From assembly GCF_933775445.1 (NCBI RefSeq), contig NC_065878.1, positions 8,753,395 to 8,817,394 of the forward strand: DNA of 64,000 nt. Reading direction: 5' to 3'. The notes under the pieces are model-generated. The model saw nothing but the letters and a program-made list of their open reading frames with translations. It searched no databases and had not been told where the DNA came from. Below, piece by piece: positions 60,261 to 64,000 of the stretch (positions within the stretch are counted from its first letter, which is position 1; each line of letters starts with the position of its first letter). The stretch comes from Argentina anserina. Its lineage: Eukaryota; Streptophyta; Magnoliopsida; Rosales; Rosaceae. A program made the position numbers and the translations under genes.

Positions 60261-60412
60261 TGAAACAGTATGGTTAATAAGTGACACACTTATAATAATT
60301 TGAAATTTAGAAGGTAGAAGTTTTGCTCGGTCCCTTATTTATTAGAATTCCAAGCCCTAATTAACATTTTAACTATTTAAATACCCTTAATTATCAAAAT
60401 CCCATAATTAAT

Positions 60413-60790
60413 TAACCACTAATGGATGAAGCGTAAGAGCTAGCCAACAAAATATCGTACGTTTGACGCGCGACTAATTTAATTACTGTACTTAGTCTCG
60501 ATTGGGAACGATGCACGTATGATCAAAGATATTTTCTCATTGCATAAGTGAGAAAAAGATGTGCAATTAATTCATTAAACCAATGAATAAACTAGGATTA
60601 ATTACCTGATCTTGCATTGTCCGGCCTGATGGTACTCGATCGGATGTTCCATCCGCCCATGTTCTTCAATAGTTCAATCATCATCACTAATTTCTTTAAT
60701 CAGCCACGAAAACCACATGCAGTTTTTATTTACACTAAACACAATACTTTTTTTTATATGATCTCGAGTGTTCAGATTAATTAAGTGGAG
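60413..60790 (+). repeat. Segmental duplication copy 2, right part
   Basis: 60420-60530 matches 45205-45300 and 60550-60790 matches 48590-48780, again in the same order. This places the Mutator-like element inside copy 2. Confidence 0.75.
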
Positions 60791-61200
60791 AACTAAGAAA
60801 AACCAGCTGAATACATTTATAGCGGGCTGGTAGTTAATTGATTCTGAGCAAGCTGGAGTTAGCTATACGTTGCTCTTTCAGTATTTGGTATCTATGATGT
60901 TGAACCACCTTCCCAATCGAAGCAAAGAACAAATACTTTTTTTTTTTTTTGGCTTTCATCAACTGTGAAAGTAAGATAGAAATGAACAAGAAAGACACCC
61001 AAAAACAATATATGCATATGATAGAAATTTCTTATAACAAATTACTCAAAACTATCAGACAAAAATTTAGTTTACAAATAACTCACTATTTAATTTGATA
61101 GAGCAAATAAAGACCAAAATTTACAAATAAGAACCAAATGATGGCAAGTTGCCACATGTCATAAAATATTTTACTTTTGTATCCCTCTTTGATCCATAAT
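60791..61200. other. Intergenic DNA, no feature seen
   Basis: AT-rich with a T12 run near 60936. Nothing recognised. Confidence 0.5.
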
Positions 61201-61224
61201 GTTTACAACCATTAATAAAGAGAT

Positions 61225-61590
61225 TATCTTCTGTTGTCGATTATAAAAACTAACTGCTATTGTCGACTATAAAAACTAACTGCTGCTGTTGAGTTAAAAA
61301 CCAGCTGCTACTATCGACGAAAGATATCTGCTACTGTCGACTTGGAAGACAACTGTCGACTTGGAAGGTAACTGCTACTGTTAACTATAAATCTAACTGC
61401 TACTGTCGACTTGGAAGGTATATGCTACTGTCAACTATAAATCTAACTGCTACTGTCGACTTGGAAGGTACATGTTACTGTCAATAATAAATCTAACTGC
61501 TACTATCGGCTTAGAAGGTACCTGCTACTGTGAACTATAAATCTAGTTGCTACTGTCGACTGAGAAACTAACTGCCACTGTGGTTTTTGG
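61225..61590 (+). repeat. Minisatellite, 50-bp period made of two ~25-bp halves
   Basis: ATCTAACTGCTACTGTCGAC or variants start at 61391, 61441, 61491 and 61541, exactly 50 bases apart. Each unit has a CTGTCGACTTGGAAGGTA half and a CTGTCAACTATAAATCTAA half. Units left of 61391 are shorter and more degenerate. Confidence 0.92.
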
Positions 61591-62060
61591 TGAGTAAAAT
61601 TCGAAATTTCAAACTTTCTCAAAACATATGCAATATGGTACTTAAATGAAAGCTCATCACATAAGGCACAACTTTATATATTGACTCACTTCCAAATTAC
61701 CGGTGGTTTGGCCGGAAAACTTAAATTTGTCGGAAAAAAAAAAACTAAAAAATGAGGAGAGAAAATTTGTTAGATCTAGAAGTGACATTTGGTAATTTTT
61801 ACGAAAATACGGGTATTTTTGCATTAATTAATTAATTAGGTTTGTTCTATTTATTCTTTGGGCTTGAGTTTATGTTCTAATTTATATAAGAAATATGAAA
61901 AGTGAGTTTTTAGTTAATGCAAACGTGGTCCAGTACCAATAAGTAATTTCTCCAATTTCTTAAGATCAAATTGCATGATTCAAAACACTAATAAGGAAAC
62001 TTCCGGTTTCAAACTCCCTAAGTTGCATCGAGATAGAAAAGTACTCTCAAGTGGTGAGAC
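61591..62060. other. Intergenic DNA
   Basis: AT-rich, no feature recognised. The junction with the LINE lies near 62060. Confidence 0.5.
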
Positions 62061-62066
62061 AACATC

Positions 62067-64000
62067 GTCCTTTTGCCGAAAGTACCTTTCCCAGAGAATA
62101 TGTCTGAATTTCGGCCTATCACCTTGTGCAATAGTTCAATGAAGATCATTTCTAAATTGTTGGCTAATAGGTTGAAGCCTTTTTGCTTCCTAATCTCATA
62201 TCTAAGCATCAGAACGCCTTTTGTCCCGGGAAGGCTGATTCAGGACAATTTGACCCTAGCTCATGAGGCGTACCATTATCTGAAATTGAAAAGGTCGAAG
62301 CACTGTCATGAGTTTGCCATAAAGTTGGATATGCAGAAGGCTTACGATAGGGTGGAGTGGGATTTTCTAGAAGCAACTTTAGTGAAATTTGACTTTAGTT
62401 TGGCTTGGGTGAAGTTGGTTATGAAGGTGGTGACCTTTGTGTCTTTTTCTATTATGATTAATGGTAAACATGGAAGCTCTTTCAACCCATCACGTGGTCT
62501 TAGCCAAGGTGACCCTCTGTCGCCATATCTTTTCTTGCTTTTGGGGGAGGTGAAGTCGAGAAATATTGATTATGAGATCAATAATGGCAGGCTGCAGTCT
62601 ATTAAGCTCAGTCCTCAATGTCCTGGTCTCTTACACTTTATGTTTGCTGATGACACCATTTTGTTCTCCAAGGCCTCAGTTTCAAATTGCAGAGTGTTGA
62701 AGTCAATTTTGGATACTTACCGTGAAGCTTCAGGTCAGGCAGTAAACCTTGGCAAGTCATCAATATATTTCTCTGCTAACTCTCCTATTGAGGTTCGTGA
62801 AATGGTTGCTAAGGAGCTGTAAATTCCAATTAGTGTTCAGCCGGGCATTTATCTTGGTCTCTCAACCTTTTGGGGAAACTCTAAGAAAAGCGAGATGGCT
62901 TACATTCATGAAAGGATTAATCAAAAGATTCAAGGTTGGAAGGCTAATATCCTTTCTCAAGCGGGAAGAGAAGTCCTCATCAAGGCCGTGGCTATGGCTG
63001 TCCTAGCTTATCCAATGTCTATTTTTCTTTTCCCTAAGACATTGTGTAAGTCAATTAACTCAGATTTGTCCAAATTTTGGTGGGGTTTTAACGAGTCTAA
63101 GGAGAAAATGCATTGGAAGAAGTGGGATGATCTTTGCAAAGGGAAGTTTGAGGGTGGCCTCGGGTTCAAAAATCTGCTGGCTTATAATCTAGCTCTCCTT
63201 GCTAAGCATTGTTGGCGGCTGGTGAACAATCATACATCTTTATGAGCTCGTGTTCTAAAAGCAAAAGCAAGATATTTTCCTCATGAAAGTTTCTTGAAGG
63301 CCAAGAAAGGGTCAAGGCCACCTTGGATTTGGAATAGCCTACTAGTAGGGAGAGACTCAATTGTGGAGGAGTCGATTTGAAGAGTTGGTAATGGAAGAAG
63401 CATAGATGTTTGGGTTGATAGGTGGATCCCAAATGGCAAGGGGGGTCGTATTGTCCCCACGGATACGTCTAATAGATTTACTCCTTTGTTGGTTGCAAAT
63501 TTGCTCGATAGTAAGAGGAATTAGAATATAGCTCATTTGAAAGGTTTTCTCAATGATATGGATTGGTGTGCCATTAATGCTATTCCGGTTGGTGATGAGC
63601 AGGAGAAGGACATACTTGTGTGGCCTCACTCCAAGAGTGGTCTATACTCTGCAAAAAGTGGGTACAAGATGATTTTTAATGAGATGAGGAAAGGTTATGT
63701 GAAGCATTGCATGCCTTCTACATCTCACTGTATTGATCCCAAGGTCTGGAAGGCTATTTGGTAACCAGGTTTCATTCCAAAACTCTCATTTCTTGTGGCG
63801 TGTTCTTTCTAATACTTTATCTACAAATTGGTACATTTTAAAAAGAAAAATTATTCCTAGCCCGGCTTGTGAGTTATGTGGTGAGCAACAAGAAACGGTG
63901 GAGCATGGTTTACTACTATGCCCGTGGACTGCGGCAGTATGGTTTGGAAGTACTCTTGGTTATGTTCCTGATAAAGCCTCAATTTCTACTCTTGATACAT
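62067..64000 (+). pseudogene. LINE (L1-type) ORF2 relic: reverse transcriptase and zf-RVT, cut by the window edge
   Basis: Starts abruptly inside the reverse transcriptase domain with VLLPKVPFP. It then has SEFRPITLCNSSMKIISKLL, FVPGRLIQDNLTLAHEA, KLDMQKAYDRVEWDFLEA, GLSQGDPLSPYLF and the catalytic FADD at 62643-62654. After the domain come YIHERINQKIQGWKANILSQAG, KFWWG and GGLGFKNLLAYN. The zf-RVT region (CELCGEQQETVEHGLLLCPW) follows after a frameshift near 63765-63790. In-frame stops are at 62820, 63243, 63378, 63522 and 63762. The endonuclease domain and ORF1 are missing on the left, as in a 5'-truncated insertion. Not functional, although the RT core itself is open for 250 codons. Its 3' end lies beyond the window. 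Confidence 0.92.

Larger units (their letters stand above)
55927..60403. mobile_element. Mutator-like (VANDAL-style?) non-autonomous element, 4.5 kb, 9-bp TSD
   Basis: ATAATTAAT stands on both sides (55918-55926, 60404-60412). The paralogous place in copy 1 (about 45185-45205) runs straight through without the insertion. The termini (GAAGAAATTATTGAAAATGG and, on the minus strand, GGGATTTTGATAATTAAGGG) share only weak similarity, so this may be a Mutator-like element without clear TIRs. A CT microsatellite lies near the left end and a GA tract near the right. Most of the centre is an array of GTAACT-type words. No transposase was recognised. The TSD is AT-rich, so its support comes mainly from the paralog. 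Confidence 0.6.

Overview
This is a stretch of plant (eudicot) nuclear DNA. It is AT-rich and intron-rich, with two low-copy host genes in the first 20 kb and mostly transposable elements after that. A rosaceous genome is a guess from the overall look of the repeats; nothing here proves it.

Host genes: (1) positions 64-8799 (+) hold seven exons of a plastid-type class I ribose-phosphate pyrophosphokinase (PRPP synthetase). The exon with the start codon and transit peptide lies upstream of the window. (2) positions 17421-20225 (-) hold a complete five-exon NPF7-clade (NRT1/PTR family) transporter of 606 residues. No other intact host gene was found. The two genes are unrelated and lie in opposite orientation.

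9-17 kb holds degraded hAT transposons, one of them a deletion derivative with a clean 8-bp target-site duplication (TSD), plus a MITE with long inverted repeats. 21-24.4 kb is a TRIM-like miniature LTR element split by a 2.4-kb solo LTR. 24.6-31.6 kb holds three related non-autonomous terminal-inverted-repeat elements with compositionally extreme ends (TTCGG-rich or GGCCCG-rich). All three carry tandem copies of one ~500-bp satellite-like unit. 32.5 kb has a tRNA-derived SINE with a 14-bp TSD.

33864-44732 is a complete but dead Copia-type LTR retrotransposon flanked by TACAG. Its 3' LTR carries a 632-bp hAT MITE (TSD CCGTATGT) and a 3.66-kb CACTA element (TSD TAA). The CACTA element itself contains a TRIM, a reverse-oriented LTR and another hAT MITE (TSD CAATATAT). 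45.9-47.2 kb is a LINE ORF1 relic, 47.4-48.4 kb another TIR element (TSD GTGCTTTC), 48.85-49.77 kb a near-perfect ~430-bp-arm hairpin, and 49.8-53.0 kb a minus-strand LTR element with a 2.9-kb LTR.

Non-TE sequence around 32.8-33.5, 44.7-45.3 and 48.6-48.8 kb is repeated in order at 53.1-55.0 and 60.4-60.8 kb. This indicates an old segmental duplication whose two copies then received different insertions. Copy 2 was split by a 4.5-kb Mutator-like element (9-bp TSD ATAATTAAT) with about 2.7 kb of degenerate GTAACT/AGTTAC motif arrays that switch orientation. This resembles the motif arrays recognised by anti-silencing proteins of VANDAL elements and is the best candidate for something undescribed. 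The window ends inside a degraded LINE ORF2 (62.06 kb to the edge).
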